64,000 nt of DNA, from positions 4,464,001 to 4,528,000 of the forward strand of contig OZ246894.1 in NCBI GenBank assembly GCA_965231925.1, read 5' to 3'. This document shows, piece after piece, positions 44,536 through 53,035 of the stretch. The first letter of the stretch is position 1; every line of letters begins with the position of its first letter. Below the pieces are notes generated by a model. That model did no database searches, was not told where the DNA came from, and worked only from the letters and a program-made list of their open reading frames with translations. A program made the position numbers and the translations under genes. The stretch comes from Poriferisodalis sp965231925. GTDB taxonomy: Bacteria; Actinomycetota; Acidimicrobiia; Acidimicrobiales; Poriferisodalaceae.

Positions 44536-44585
44536 GCGGTCACGGTACCGGACGGCATCGGGACCCCTGCTGAGCAGGCGGTGCC

Positions 44586-44643
44586 GGGGCACTCGCAGTC
44601 AGTGAGTGGAGCACTTCCCTGCATGCCTGCTGGCGAGTGCCCC
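44586..44643. promoter_or_regulatory. Long inverted repeat upstream of proC
   Basis: GGGGCACTCGC (44586-44596) and GCGAGTGCCCC (44633-44643) form a perfect 11-bp stem with a 36-base loop. It lies between the YbjN gene and proC, next to an AT-rich stretch (44650-44690). It could be a terminator for the upstream unit or a leader structure for proC. Confidence 0.45.
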
Positions 44644-44698
44644 GGCGAGCGTCAAATCAATCAGAAAACTACGAAAAACATCAAATGGTTTTCGGGAT

Positions 44699-45175
44699 CT
44701 ACTTCTGGAAGCCCAGCCGGACGAGCGTCGTGAAGTCACGCTCGATGTACGCCCAAAGCGACCCGACAATCCGGTCCAGCTCGTCCTCGTCGACGCAGTG
44801 GGTAGGCAGTTCTCCCGTCACATACAGCGCATCCTCGGGACCGACGCCGTACTGGGCACCCACCAGCGAGTAGTTGCGCCGCAGAACGAAGTCGGCAACC
44901 TGATCTGCTCGAAGCTGTGGGGCAGGAAGGACGTAGGACTCATAGGCCAGCGTGCGTTGGCGCAGCGTCAACCAGATGGCGATGACATCGCGGCATTCCC
45001 CCGCAAGACGCACGTACCAGCGGCGCGGCACCTCGGAGTCACGGGTCACGTCCAGCAGCATCGGTCGTTCATCGGGAGCGCCGTGAGACTGTGAGCGAGC
45101 CCATTCGGCCAGCCAGTCGTCCATGCGGGCCTCGAGCTGATCGAGCTCGGCGGCGGTTGCCGGGCGACGAGTCAT
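44699..45175 (-). CDS. YbjN-domain protein
   Basis: 158 aa from ATG 45175. YbjN/type III-chaperone-like fold: RRWYVRLAGECRDVIAIWLTLRQRTLAYESYVLP in part, FVLRRNYSLVGAQYGVGPEDALYVTGELP in part, and a C-terminal helix RIVGSLWAYIERDF. It directly follows mshA, an arrangement also known in Mycobacterium (mshA next to a YbjN gene). Exact role unknown. Confidence 0.85.
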   Translation of the reverse strand: MTRRPATAAELDQLEARMDDWLAEWARSQSHGAPDERPMLLDVTRDSEVPRRWYVRLAGECRDVIAIWLTLRQRTLAYESYVLPAPQLRADQVADFVLRRNYSLVGAQYGVGPEDALYVTGELPTHCVDEDELDRIVGSLWAYIERDFTTLVRLGFQK

Positions 45176-45194
45176 GGTGCTGCCGACCCGAGAT

Positions 45195-46466
45195 TCACAG
45201 GCAGGCGACAAGCTCTCGCCGGCCCGCGGCGTCGAGCACGTCCAGTGCTGCTGCCGCGCTCGCACGCCAGCTATAGCGCTCGGCGCGGCGAGAGCCGGCG
45301 TCGCCGAGGCGCAGCGCCAGCAGCGGATCGGTGAGGATGTCGGTGACGCGGCGGGCATACGCCTCGCCGCTGCGGCCAGCGATGAGGTAGCCGGTGCGTC
45401 CCTCGACAACGTTGTCGCGCAAACCCCCGACGTCCGACGCGACGATCGGCGTCCCGCACGCCGCGGCCTCCAGAGCGACCAGTCCGAACGACTCGGATCG
45501 GCTCGGCACCAGGCACACATCAGCGGCCCGGTAATAGGTCGACAACAGGTGGTGCGGGAGAGGATCGACGAACTGCACACAGTGCGAGACCGCCAGATCG
45601 TCGGCCATATTCGCCAGCCGGGCGAGCGTGGCGTGGCCTTGCGGACCGCTGGGCCCTCCCACGATGACCAGCTGCGCGTTGGCGCCCGCTGGGCCCCCAG
45701 CTCTCGTGGCGGCGAGGGTCTCGATCGCCAATTCGGCGCCCTTGAGCGGCTGCAACCGTCCGACGAACAGCAGCACCGGTCCGGGCGGAAGCCCGATTGC
45801 CGCGCGCGCGGCGTGTCGCTGACCCGGCGCGAACATGGCCCGGTCCACGCCGGGTGTCAGCACGTGAACTCGTTCTGGCGGTACGTCGTACAGCGATCTG
45901 AGCTGGCCCGCCTCCGCGTCTCCCGAGGTGAACACGGCGTCAGCGCAATCGATGACACGCTGCTCGGCCTCGCCGCGGTGGCGCGGCTCGGCCTCACCGG
46001 TGCTCGCCTTGACTCGGCCCAGCGTGTGAAAGGTGACGGCCAGCGGGACATCGAGACGGTGCTTCAGCTCGTGTCCGGCCAGGCCGCTCAACCAGTAGTG
46101 AGCGTGGATTGCGTCGACTGGCCGCCGAGCCAGGTGCTCGCCGACCCGATCAGCAAACGCTGCGACGACCGCGAGCAGGTCATTCTTGTCGAGCGATGGA
46201 GCACCGGCGTCGACGTGGGTGACGCTCAGCCCCGACTCGACTTCGATGTAGTCCGGTTGCGACGGATCGGTGCGACGGGTGTAGATGTCGCAATCGACGC
46301 CAAGATGGGCCAGCGCGGCGGTGAGCTCACGCACGTACACGTTCAAGCCGCCGCCGTCGCCGCTGCCTGGCTGGTGGAGCGGCGAGGTGTGCATGCACAG
46401 CACCGCAACTCTCGCGACGCGACCAGGATCGCCCGGCACCTGAAGATCGGGAGCATCGGGGGTCAC
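45195..46466 (-). CDS. mshA: D-inositol-3-phosphate glycosyltransferase (mycothiol synthesis)
   Basis: 423 aa from GTG 46466. GT4-family enzyme that joins GlcNAc to inositol 3-phosphate, first step to mycothiol. Seen: MHTSPLHQPGSGDGGGLNVY near the start, HAHYWLSGLAG, LTPGVDRAMFAPG, LLFVGRLQPLKG and the nucleotide-sugar site SESFGLVALEAAACGTPIVA. Neighbouring YbjN supports the specific assignment. Mycothiol is confined to Actinobacteria. Confidence 0.88.
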   Translation of the reverse strand: MTPDAPDLQVPGDPGRVARVAVLCMHTSPLHQPGSGDGGGLNVYVRELTAALAHLGVDCDIYTRRTDPSQPDYIEVESGLSVTHVDAGAPSLDKNDLLAVVAAFADRVGEHLARRPVDAIHAHYWLSGLAGHELKHRLDVPLAVTFHTLGRVKASTGEAEPRHRGEAEQRVIDCADAVFTSGDAEAGQLRSLYDVPPERVHVLTPGVDRAMFAPGQRHAARAAIGLPPGPVLLFVGRLQPLKGAELAIETLAATRAGGPAGANAQLVIVGGPSGPQGHATLARLANMADDLAVSHCVQFVDPLPHHLLSTYYRAADVCLVPSRSESFGLVALEAAACGTPIVASDVGGLRDNVVEGRTGYLIAGRSGEAYARRVTDILTDPLLALRLGDAGSRRAERYSWRASAAAALDVLDAAGRRELVACL

Positions 46467-46586
46467 GGCCGATAACGCTACGCAGATCGCCGGAGATGCA
46501 CGAACTCAGCGAGCCGCGCCACGCCAGCGCGCCGCCGCGATCCCGCCGGTGCCGCTCCGGCGCAGCGATCAGAGCAAGGGCAGCGA

Positions 46587-47585
46587 TCAGACATTGAGCA
46601 GACCCAAGCCCCACATCCACACCAGCGCCGTGACGCTGAGCGAGTCGATCCTGCGCACGGCCCACTCTGCACTCAGGCGCTGGCGCGCTCGATGGAGCCC
46701 GCCGGCGAGCCGTGACTCGCTGCGGCCGACGGCTGATCGGCTCGCAGCATCGGCCCCATCCCGCAGTCGCTCCCGGGTTCGTGCGGCGATCGCTGTGTTC
46801 GTTCGGGCAATGGCAGGGCCGAGCGGCAGCGTCACCGCAGCGAGCAGGCCAAACCTGATGACGTCGGTGGGTGCGAAGGGCGGCACGCTCAAACCGGTCA
46901 GCGCAAAGATCGCGATCGCGGCTGCGACTACCCCGACCAGGGGGCCCCGCACACTCGGCGGCCGACCCGCCGCGCTGAGGTGATTGCCAGCGTCGTAGAT
47001 CGCAGCCGCGCTCACGAGTACGAGTGCCGCGCCGAGCGAGTAGCGGGCGACCGCCGCCGCACACGCAGCGGTGACGCCGACCTGCATCCACGTGCGGACC
47101 AGCAGTCCCGCACGGGCCAGGAATGGCGGTGGGGACGAGTGATCTGCGGACGGTGTGTTGGTGCCGGAGCGGCCGGGTTTCAAGGCACCGACCACGATGA
47201 AGCTGGCCACAACGGCTGCGCCGAGCACGGCTCCTGCCAAGCGGGTGTCGAGGACGCCCGCGAACCCGACTGCGCCGGCCAACGCGGCCGCCGGCAGCCG
47301 ATAACTCGGGTGCAGCGTCGGCTGTGCGGACGCCCCGCCGGCGCCCGGCGAAGAACGTGGCGCGTTGGTGCTGCTGCGAACGCTTGCGGCTTGCCAAGCT
47401 CCCACCATGGCGATCGCCGTCATGGTGAGCCCGAATGTCAAGGCGCCCGCCCACAGCGCACCGATCAGCACCCCGAACCAGATCAGCCCTGCACTGATGG
47501 TGGCATCACCCAACGCGACCGCCGGCCCAATCCACAGCACTGCTGCGGGGAGTGACGCCGGTCGCAGACCCGGCGACGCTGCCAC
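46587..47585 (-). CDS. Predicted multi-pass membrane protein
   Basis: 332 aa from GTG 47585. About eight hydrophobic helices in Ala/Gly-rich sequence (for example LIWFGVLIGALWAGALTFGL and AAAIAIFALTGLSV), and an Arg-rich cytoplasmic segment near the C-terminus. Motifs DAGNHLSAAG and NPN-like signatures recall the UbiA/CDP-alcohol superfamilies only faintly; no firm family. A 38-aa ORF spans much of the gap to mshA. Confidence 0.6.
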   Translation of the reverse strand: MAASPGLRPASLPAAVLWIGPAVALGDATISAGLIWFGVLIGALWAGALTFGLTMTAIAMVGAWQAASVRSSTNAPRSSPGAGGASAQPTLHPSYRLPAAALAGAVGFAGVLDTRLAGAVLGAAVVASFIVVGALKPGRSGTNTPSADHSSPPPFLARAGLLVRTWMQVGVTAACAAAVARYSLGAALVLVSAAAIYDAGNHLSAAGRPPSVRGPLVGVVAAAIAIFALTGLSVPPFAPTDVIRFGLLAAVTLPLGPAIARTNTAIAARTRERLRDGADAASRSAVGRSESRLAGGLHRARQRLSAEWAVRRIDSLSVTALVWMWGLGLLNV

Positions 47586-47599
47586 CGTGCCGCCGCCGC

Positions 47600-47842
47600 T
47601 CAGCCGCCAGATACCGGCGGAAGGACAGCGATCTCGTCTCCAGCGCTGAGCTGTGCCCCTTCGAGCGCCGGTTCGCCGTTCAACCAGACCCGGCTGGCCG
47701 CCAGCACGGCGGTGAAGCCATCGCCGAACGTCGCCATTGCCCAGTCCAGTGCCTCGGCGACCGACGACGCCTCTGTCTGGGTGCTGCCGACGCCAGCCGC
47801 TTCGCGCGCCCCCGCGAACAGGCGGATCGTCACCGTCGGCAT
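47600..47842 (-). CDS. MoaD/ThiS-like sulfur carrier protein
   Basis: 80 aa from ATG 47842. Ubiquitin-like fold with TVTIRLFAGAREAAG (MoaD opening), a helix SSVAEALDWAMATFG, and the C-terminal Gly-Gly after DEIAVLPPVS, the site of adenylation and thiocarboxylation. Likely small subunit of molybdopterin synthase or a related sulfur carrier. The frame stays open upstream to about 48043, so a longer form cannot be excluded. Confidence 0.8.
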   Translation of the reverse strand: MPTVTIRLFAGAREAAGVGSTQTEASSVAEALDWAMATFGDGFTAVLAASRVWLNGEPALEGAQLSAGDEIAVLPPVSGG

Positions 47843-48285
47843 CGACGTGATGCTACCGATCGTTGTTGCGTCGGCCAGCGAGCCGACTGCGTGGCCATGC
47901 TCACCGTCCTGATGCCGCGCCGAGACAATCACCTTCCAGGTCTGCCAGCCGAGCGCCTTCGCCGCCGCGCCCACGAGGCAGCCATGGTCAGCCAGCCACT
48001 CCGGCACATCGACCGGCTCGGGGGTATCAGCGCCGCCGTTCAAACGCCGACGCCGCGCTTGTCGCCCATCACGTCAAGGAGGACCGCCCGCTGCTGGCAG
48101 TGTCGGGCGTCCGCATGTCTGCCCGTCTTCGCAGTACATGTGTTCGTATGAGCTGGCCAGATGGCCGGACCGGCCGCTTGCTTGCTGCAACGGTCGTATG
48201 CGCTATTCGTGCCGGCCGGGTCCGAGGTCGGCCCGAGCCCCGACCGATCGACAGAACTCCCGTGTTCGCAGCGGCGCGCCCCCGC
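47843..48285. other. Gene-poor stretch between moaD-like gene and AAA ATPase gene
   Basis: About 440 bases. The minus strand is open to 48043 in the moaD frame, but the translation (VDVPEWLADHG, ALGWQTWKVIV) matches no family I recognise. The rest, to 48285, holds only out-of-frame open stretches. A promoter for the moaD-mshA unit is expected here but not identifiable. Confidence 0.4.
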
Positions 48286-49599
48286 TCATTTCGAGCGGCA
48301 TCGTCCGCTGTGCCCTGCTGGGCGTATGCATCTTCCGGGGACTTGCTTCATCGGCTTGTTGCATCGGGAGCGGCGCGGTTGCCCCGACGCGGCGCTCTGC
48401 GCAGCCGCACCACCACGCTGCTCCATGGCTCTGAGCGCGGCTGTGGCGTCCGACACGAACTTTGTGTCCATCAGCGGCCCGAGCCGAACATAGGACTCGC
48501 CGCCATAGCCGAGCGCCCCGACAGCGTCAAGGCGCGCCAGCATGTCTGTGATCGATTCAGGCGAGTACGGCAGCGCATCGGAGACATCCCAGAGCGCTGC
48601 TTCGCCTTCGTGCTCTGCCACTGCTCTCACGAGCGCGCGTTCCTCGCGGCTGATGTTCTGCCATATGTGAGCGTGCACTCGGTCCCGGACGATCGACGAT
48701 GCCTGCGCTTCTGCGAAGTCGGCAGCGTCGCGGTCGATCTCCCGAAAAGGAGCGTCGGCATACCGCCAAGCCCAGTGCCCGAGGAGCTGCATCTTGTAGG
48801 GGTAGCCGACGGCATGACGGACCAGCAGATCTCTGGCTTCCGCGGTGATGGAACCGCCGGCATCGTTGACTCCTTGCTCGAAGAACAGCCGCGCTTCCTC
48901 GTCGCTCACCGCCCCGATCTCGTATTGATCGCAGCGCCGGAAGAACGACAAACGGGGATCGCGAAGCATGGTGTAGAGGACCTCGGGGAGCGCCGCGCCG
49001 ACAAAAGCCACCGGCAGCTCCTCTCTTGCGACGACGAGCTGCAGATCGGCAGCGAGACGCACCATCTCGTCGCGCTCCCCGGCGTGCAGTTCATCCACGG
49101 TGAGAAGCACGCCTGTGTCTCGCTCATCGGCGGCACTGCCCAGAAATTCTAGGGTGTCTCGCACGCTCGGGCCGGGCCTGGTTTCCGACTTCTGCTCAGA
49201 GATCGACGCCCACCGCAGATGCAGGCCACGGCTGACCGAGCGAGAAGTCCGAGTCGCGTCGGCAGATCGAGACTCGCTCAGCACTTCCTGAGCGAAAGGG
49301 TGTTTGGCTGCTTCAGCCAAGACGCGCTGCGACATACCCGGCGAGCTGGCGTCGACCTTGAGAACCACCCATCCCTCAGACGAAGCGATGTCCTCGATCT
49401 CGTTGAGCAGCACCGTCTTGCCGAAGCCGCGCTGCCCGAGTATCAAGCCGGTGCTGTTCGGATGATGCGGTGATTCAAGAACGCTCGCTTCGAGGTCAGC
49501 GATCTCGGATGCACGGCCGGCCACGCGATGCGGGCGGCGCCCGAAACCCGGCGTGAACAGGCTCTGCTGCTCATGCCTCCCTCGCACGCTGCGAGCCAT
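48286..49599 (-). CDS. AAA ATPase with C-terminal Cys/His cluster
   Basis: 437 aa. STAND/ORC-type AAA protein: VAGRASEIADLEASV, Walker A LGQRGFGKTVLL (about 53-60), Walker B GVLLTVDELHAGE, sensor-1 LPVAFVGAALPEV, and a winged-helix-like C-domain (ALVRAVAEHEG, ALPYSPESITDMLARLDAVG). It ends with a small CNKP...C...GHSGRC motif that looks like a zinc knuckle. Possible nucleic-acid-linked switch or defence ATPase. A 20-bp duplicated element lies upstream. Confidence 0.75.
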   Translation of the reverse strand: MARSVRGRHEQQSLFTPGFGRRPHRVAGRASEIADLEASVLESPHHPNSTGLILGQRGFGKTVLLNEIEDIASSEGWVVLKVDASSPGMSQRVLAEAAKHPFAQEVLSESRSADATRTSRSVSRGLHLRWASISEQKSETRPGPSVRDTLEFLGSAADERDTGVLLTVDELHAGERDEMVRLAADLQLVVAREELPVAFVGAALPEVLYTMLRDPRLSFFRRCDQYEIGAVSDEEARLFFEQGVNDAGGSITAEARDLLVRHAVGYPYKMQLLGHWAWRYADAPFREIDRDAADFAEAQASSIVRDRVHAHIWQNISREERALVRAVAEHEGEAALWDVSDALPYSPESITDMLARLDAVGALGYGGESYVRLGPLMDTKFVSDATAALRAMEQRGGAAAQSAASGQPRRSRCNKPMKQVPGRCIRPAGHSGRCRSK

Positions 49600-49611
49600 G
49601 CACTCAAGTTA

Positions 49612-49651
49612 GCACACCACCCGACACAATGGCACACCACCCGACACAATG
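49612..49651. repeat. 20-bp direct repeat upstream of the AAA ATPase gene
   Basis: Two perfect contiguous copies of GCACACCACCCGACACAATG (49612-49631 and 49632-49651), 12 bases before the ATPase start. Could be operator sites or a slippage product. Confidence 0.8.
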
Positions 49652-49772
49652 GCGGGCACCTGCCTGCGACAGAGCGGTGACCGCGTCGAGCCCGTCCGCC
49701 TGTCTTACGCTCATGCTCGCTTCGCTCACGGGCAACTCGGGCCCCGGGGCTGAGCCCCTAGGGTCAAGCGCC

Positions 49773-50477
49773 GTGACACAGCATTCAGAGTTGCTGGCGG
49801 TGCGACACGGCCAATCCGAATGGAATCTGCGCGGCCGCTGGCAGGGACAGGCCGATCCTGCATTGACCAATCTCGGTGAACGCCAAGCCGAGATTGCCGC
49901 CGATGCCCTGGCGGCGACACTCGCTGGGGCGGACAACAGCTGGCGAACGCCGGTGATGGGTGGACGCGACCTGCATACCGGTCGGCATGCATTCGACCTG
50001 CCCGCATTCGACCTCATCGTGGCGAGCGACCTGCAACGTGCGCGCCGGACTGCGGAGATCATCGCGAAGCAGCTCGGAGTGGGCGAGGTCGTTACCGACG
50101 AGGCACTGCGCGAGCGCAGCGCGGGGCCATGGGAAGGCCTCACTCGAGCGGAGATCGACGAGGGTTGGCCTGGCGATGTCGCAGCCAGACGATGGCCGCC
50201 CGGATTCGAGTCTGGGGACAGCATCGCCCGGCGGCTGCTGCCTGCCCTGCAACGCCATCTTTCTGTGTGCGGACGTGTTCTGCTGGTGGGTCACGCGGGT
50301 GTGCTCAAGACGATCGACGCACGAGTGGGCCTCGGTGACGATCGGGTGCTGAACCTGGCAGGTCGCTGGTTCTGGCTCGACGGGGCTGCGGCTGACGCGA
50401 CGTGGAGCTGGGATCAGCTGGAGCCCCGCAACCGGGTCGAATTGGTTTCCTCCGACATCGACCTCTTGATCGAGTAG
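49773..50477 (+). CDS. Histidine phosphatase (phosphoglycerate-mutase-like)
   Basis: 234 aa from GTG 49773; the frame is open to 49629. Catalytic His in LAVRHGQSEWNLRGRWQG, SDLQRARRTAEI, the acid Glu in LRERSAGPWEGLTRAEID and the second His in VLLVGHAGVLKTI. It is cofactor-dependent PGM-like, but the body is shorter than glycolytic PGM, so a broad phosphatase is more likely. A gpm-like gene near mshA and YbjN is also found in Mycobacterium. Confidence 0.8.
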   Translation: MTQHSELLAVRHGQSEWNLRGRWQGQADPALTNLGERQAEIAADALAATLAGADNSWRTPVMGGRDLHTGRHAFDLPAFDLIVASDLQRARRTAEIIAKQLGVGEVVTDEALRERSAGPWEGLTRAEIDEGWPGDVAARRWPPGFESGDSIARRLLPALQRHLSVCGRVLLVGHAGVLKTIDARVGLGDDRVLNLAGRWFWLDGAAADATWSWDQLEPRNRVELVSSDIDLLIE

Positions 50478-50512
50478 CTGGCCCAAGCCGCAAGCGCATG
50501 CGGGAGTGACGT

Positions 50513-50728
50513 TCAGGACTCGGTGAGCCAATCCGTGGCGGCTGCGGGATCGATGTCGTCGTCCGCCAGCAGGCCCAGGGTTCGTTCCGCCCGTTCCAGA
50601 TCGTCGTCGATGGCGTCGAGTTCGTCGTCGCTGAGCAGTTCCGGCTGCAGTTCCGATTGGGGCGGCCCAGCACGCAACCCATCAGGCGGGCGCGGCTCGG
50701 GGGGCCCGTGTTCATGGGACACCGACAT
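50513..50728 (-). CDS. Small acidic protein of unknown function
   Basis: 71 aa from ATG 50728. Proline-rich N-terminus (HEHGPPEPRPPDG), then an acidic helical part ELLSDDELDAIDDDLERAER that ends TDWLTES. Pattern fits a small conserved protein with one amphipathic helix. Convergent with the phosphatase gene. Not recognised. Confidence 0.5.
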   Translation of the reverse strand: MSVSHEHGPPEPRPPDGLRAGPPQSELQPELLSDDELDAIDDDLERAERTLGLLADDDIDPAAATDWLTES

Positions 50729-50801
50729 CAGGCTAGGGCAGCAATCCCGCCAGTAGCCTCGATGCGAGCGCCGGAGCGCCGCATCGGCGCCTACCGACGG
50801 C

Positions 50802-50874
50802 GGGCCGCTAGCTCATCAGGTAGAGCAGGGGACTTTTAATCCCAAGGCGCCGGGTTCGAGTCCCGGGCGGCCTA
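50802..50874 (+). tRNA. tRNA-Lys (anticodon TTT)
   Basis: Cloverleaf: acceptor GGGCCGC with GCGGCCT (one G-T pair), D-arm GCTC/GAGC, anticodon stem GGGGA with TCCCA (a G-A mismatch at the first pair) around CTTTTAA, so anticodon TTT, variable loop AAGGCG, T-arm CCGGG/CCCGG around TTCGAGT. Discriminator A, followed by CC. It stands at the left edge of a toxin-antitoxin cluster. Confidence 0.93.
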
Positions 50875-50893
50875 CCGCTGCGACACACCGCCA

Positions 50894-50933
50894 CCGCTTA
50901 CTCATCAGGCAGAGCAGGCCCGCATTAATCGAG
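50894..50933 (+). pseudogene. Degenerate partial copy of the tRNA-Lys gene
   Basis: CCGCTTACTCATCAGG and AGAGCAGG match the tRNA at 50805 onward with an 89-base offset; 28 of 40 positions agree, including TTAATC of the anticodon arm. The T-arm and acceptor 3' half are missing. It looks like an old integration or duplication scar. Confidence 0.55.
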
Positions 50934-50976
50934 CCTTCGCGCTTTTGTGGGATGGGGGCTGCTGGGCTCGGCGGGG

Positions 50977-52131
50977 TCAGCCGGCGTCGAGTGATTGGGC
51001 CGCTTTCACTGCGTCTTCGAAACTCGGTGTGTTCCCCCAGACGGTGGCGTCCACCGCTCTTTCGTATCCTGACCTGAGCGCCTCACTGGCTTCCTTCTCC
51101 ATGTGGAACGCGGGGCTTTGTGCGTACCCGCCGGCGGGTCGTTCCACGGCGTCCCGTATCTGCCCTGATGTGAGCTCCCAGAGTGATTCGACAGAGCTGC
51201 GCACCTCGTCGGCGTGTTCTTGATGTTGCGCTATCGCCCACAGGTCGTACAGGTCCCTGCCGCGTGCCACGAGTCCTTCCAGGTCGCCTCGCGCTGCGCG
51301 TCGATGCATCGCGTCCAGTTTGTTGACTGCGGTATACGCGGGACGAACGCACGGCATCGTGAAGCCGCCGAGCTCAGGGAATTCGTCCTCAAGCGCCCCA
51401 TGTGAACAACGCGCGATCAGTGAGCGCACTGTTCGGGACTCAACTGTGGCCGCTGCCCCACGTTGCACGGCGGTATCGACCTTCAAATAGGCGGGGTGCC
51501 CTTCGAGGTCGATCTTGGTGCTCTTGATCATGGGACCGCGGGTCTTGTGATTCACGGATTCGCACGAGTCGCACGCAGCCCGTGCGACTCGACCGCATGC
51601 CTTCTCGATGACGTGTTTCGACAGATCGGAACTGTCCACGAACAGAAGTCCGTCGATGTCCTCTGAGTACCTCTCGACGATGCCCCAGGCGGCTGTCAGC
51701 GATGTGCCGCCGCCAAACGCCCAGATCCCGATACGGCGTGCTGGCTGGTTGCGCTTGACCGGAGGGAAGACGATCTCCCCGTTCGCTGGGAGCACATTGC
51801 GCATTCCGTGCAATGCGCGGACCAGCCAGTAGTCATGTGCAACGGATTCTTCGGGCAGCCCGACCGCATCGGCAGTCTCGGAGACAGCTCGCGCGAACCG
51901 TGCCCCCGACGCAGCGAATCCGCTGCGCGCCGGCGGGTAGACCATTGCGGGCTCCCAGTGCCGCGGAGTCTCTTGAGCGTCCCGCAGTGCATCCAGTGCC
52001 GCTGAGCGGCCTGTCTGTGAAGCAGCGAGGGACGCACGCCGGTGACTCGGAAATGGGCATGATCCCTTCGGGTTGCGGCACGGCTGCCCGTCGATTGTGT
52101 TCGTCGAATCGCAGACCTGCCTCGAAGTCAC
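50977..52131 (-). CDS. AbiEii-type nucleotidyltransferase toxin
   Basis: 384 aa from GTG 52131, overlapping the antitoxin stop as GTGA. Nucleotidyltransferase signature FGGGTSLTAAWGIVERYSEDID (quoted in part: GGGTSL, and SEDID with the metal Asp pair), then KIDLEGHPAYLKVD and a helical C-domain RDLYDLWAIAQHQEH. An N-terminal extension holds a Cys/His group (CDSTNTIDGQPCRNPKGSC then PSHRR) that may bind zinc; this is unusual for AbiEii. Type IV toxin that modifies tRNA or other nucleotide targets in known members. Confidence 0.8.
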   Translation of the reverse strand: MTSRQVCDSTNTIDGQPCRNPKGSCPFPSHRRASLAASQTGRSAALDALRDAQETPRHWEPAMVYPPARSGFAASGARFARAVSETADAVGLPEESVAHDYWLVRALHGMRNVLPANGEIVFPPVKRNQPARRIGIWAFGGGTSLTAAWGIVERYSEDIDGLLFVDSSDLSKHVIEKACGRVARAACDSCESVNHKTRGPMIKSTKIDLEGHPAYLKVDTAVQRGAAATVESRTVRSLIARCSHGALEDEFPELGGFTMPCVRPAYTAVNKLDAMHRRAARGDLEGLVARGRDLYDLWAIAQHQEHADEVRSSVESLWELTSGQIRDAVERPAGGYAQSPAFHMEKEASEALRSGYERAVDATVWGNTPSFEDAVKAAQSLDAG

Positions 52132-52781
52132 ACAAGCCCCAACGCACGATGATGTCGGAGCGCGTCGGCTGCTTCGCTCATCCGGCGATGGAACTCCGCT
52201 GGCTGGCATTGCTCTGACTCAGAGACCCGCAGTAGCTCGTCGGCCCGAATCGGCTCGCCGAGCCGCATCCGAGCCTGACATACGCCGTCCGATATCGAGG
52301 CCAGCGCTTGAGGCCACGGGACGCACTCGACCCAATCGAATGACCGGATCGCTTCCATCAACGTCACTTCGGCCCACGTGAGACTTGCCCGAAAATCATT
52401 GGAGCGCCTGTGAAAACGGATGTGACGCCATGGCGATGTCGGAACGCGGCCAAGCGTCACGAAGTCATAGCGACACGGGATCTGTTCGGTCCACCCGGCA
52501 CGATGAAGAGCGAACCCGCGGGTGCCGCCTCCGCCCTGCCCAGCGAGCCTCAACGCCCCGTACGTCTTGCTGGCGAAACGGAACTCCGGATCTTCGGCGT
52601 GCCACACTTTCGCGTAGAACCCGCGCATCTGCCGCTGCACCGGGTGGTCCTCCGCGGCAGCGAGACGGGACAGCAAGGGCCGCACGACAGACGGGCGCCC
52701 AGGAACCTCAGAGGCGAAAAAGAACTCGCCGCAAGGCAGCGCATCGATCCATTCTCGAGCTTCAGCGGCCTGAGTGCTCAT
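52128..52781 (-). CDS. AbiEi-type antitoxin (DUF6088-like)
   Basis: 217 aa from ATG 52781. N-terminal winged-helix pattern: LPCGEFFFASEVPGRPSVVR, LLSRLAAAEDHPVQRQMRGFYAKVW (in part), AGWTEQIPCRYDFVTLGR and LTWAEVTLMEAIRSFDW match the AbiEi/DUF6088 antitoxin style. It lies just upstream of the toxin and overlaps it, the usual order. Likely represses its own promoter, in the sequence before 52790. Confidence 0.75.
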   Translation of the reverse strand: MSTQAAEAREWIDALPCGEFFFASEVPGRPSVVRPLLSRLAAAEDHPVQRQMRGFYAKVWHAEDPEFRFASKTYGALRLAGQGGGGTRGFALHRAGWTEQIPCRYDFVTLGRVPTSPWRHIRFHRRSNDFRASLTWAEVTLMEAIRSFDWVECVPWPQALASISDGVCQARMRLGEPIRADELLRVSESEQCQPAEFHRRMSEAADALRHHRALGLV

Positions 52782-53035
52782 AGCCTCAAACTACCGGAAG
52801 CAACCTATTCGGTCAAACCTGTTGCCCCAAGTGCGAATTGCCACAAGCGATGTCCCCACTGCCCAAGACCTGAATCACACCGGGACGTTCGGTAGGTGGT
52901 GGCCGGGCCTGTCGGACGCTCCCTTGTCAAGCGGCGAGTGCGAATGGTTAGTTTCGGGCGGTTTCGTCGCGCCACATTCGGCGGATGACGCGGTTGGCGA
53001 GTTCGCCGATGTGGTCTGCGCACGGCAGCGCCGCG

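Noticed and set aside
46478..46591. Relay ORF between the membrane-protein gene and mshA
   Set aside because: A 38-aa ORF overlaps the upstream gene by eight bases, but its stop is 11 bases before the mshA GTG, so it does not meet the exact tiling rule.
47600..48043. A 147-aa form of the MoaD-like protein
   Set aside because: The extra 67 residues match no known fusion and the MoaD fold starts cleanly at ATG 47842; kept only as a possibility.
52790..53035. Second transposase fragment on the minus strand (ending near 52948)
   Set aside because: A short helical stretch (HIGELANRVIRRMW) could be the end of another transposase, but I cannot tie it to a family.
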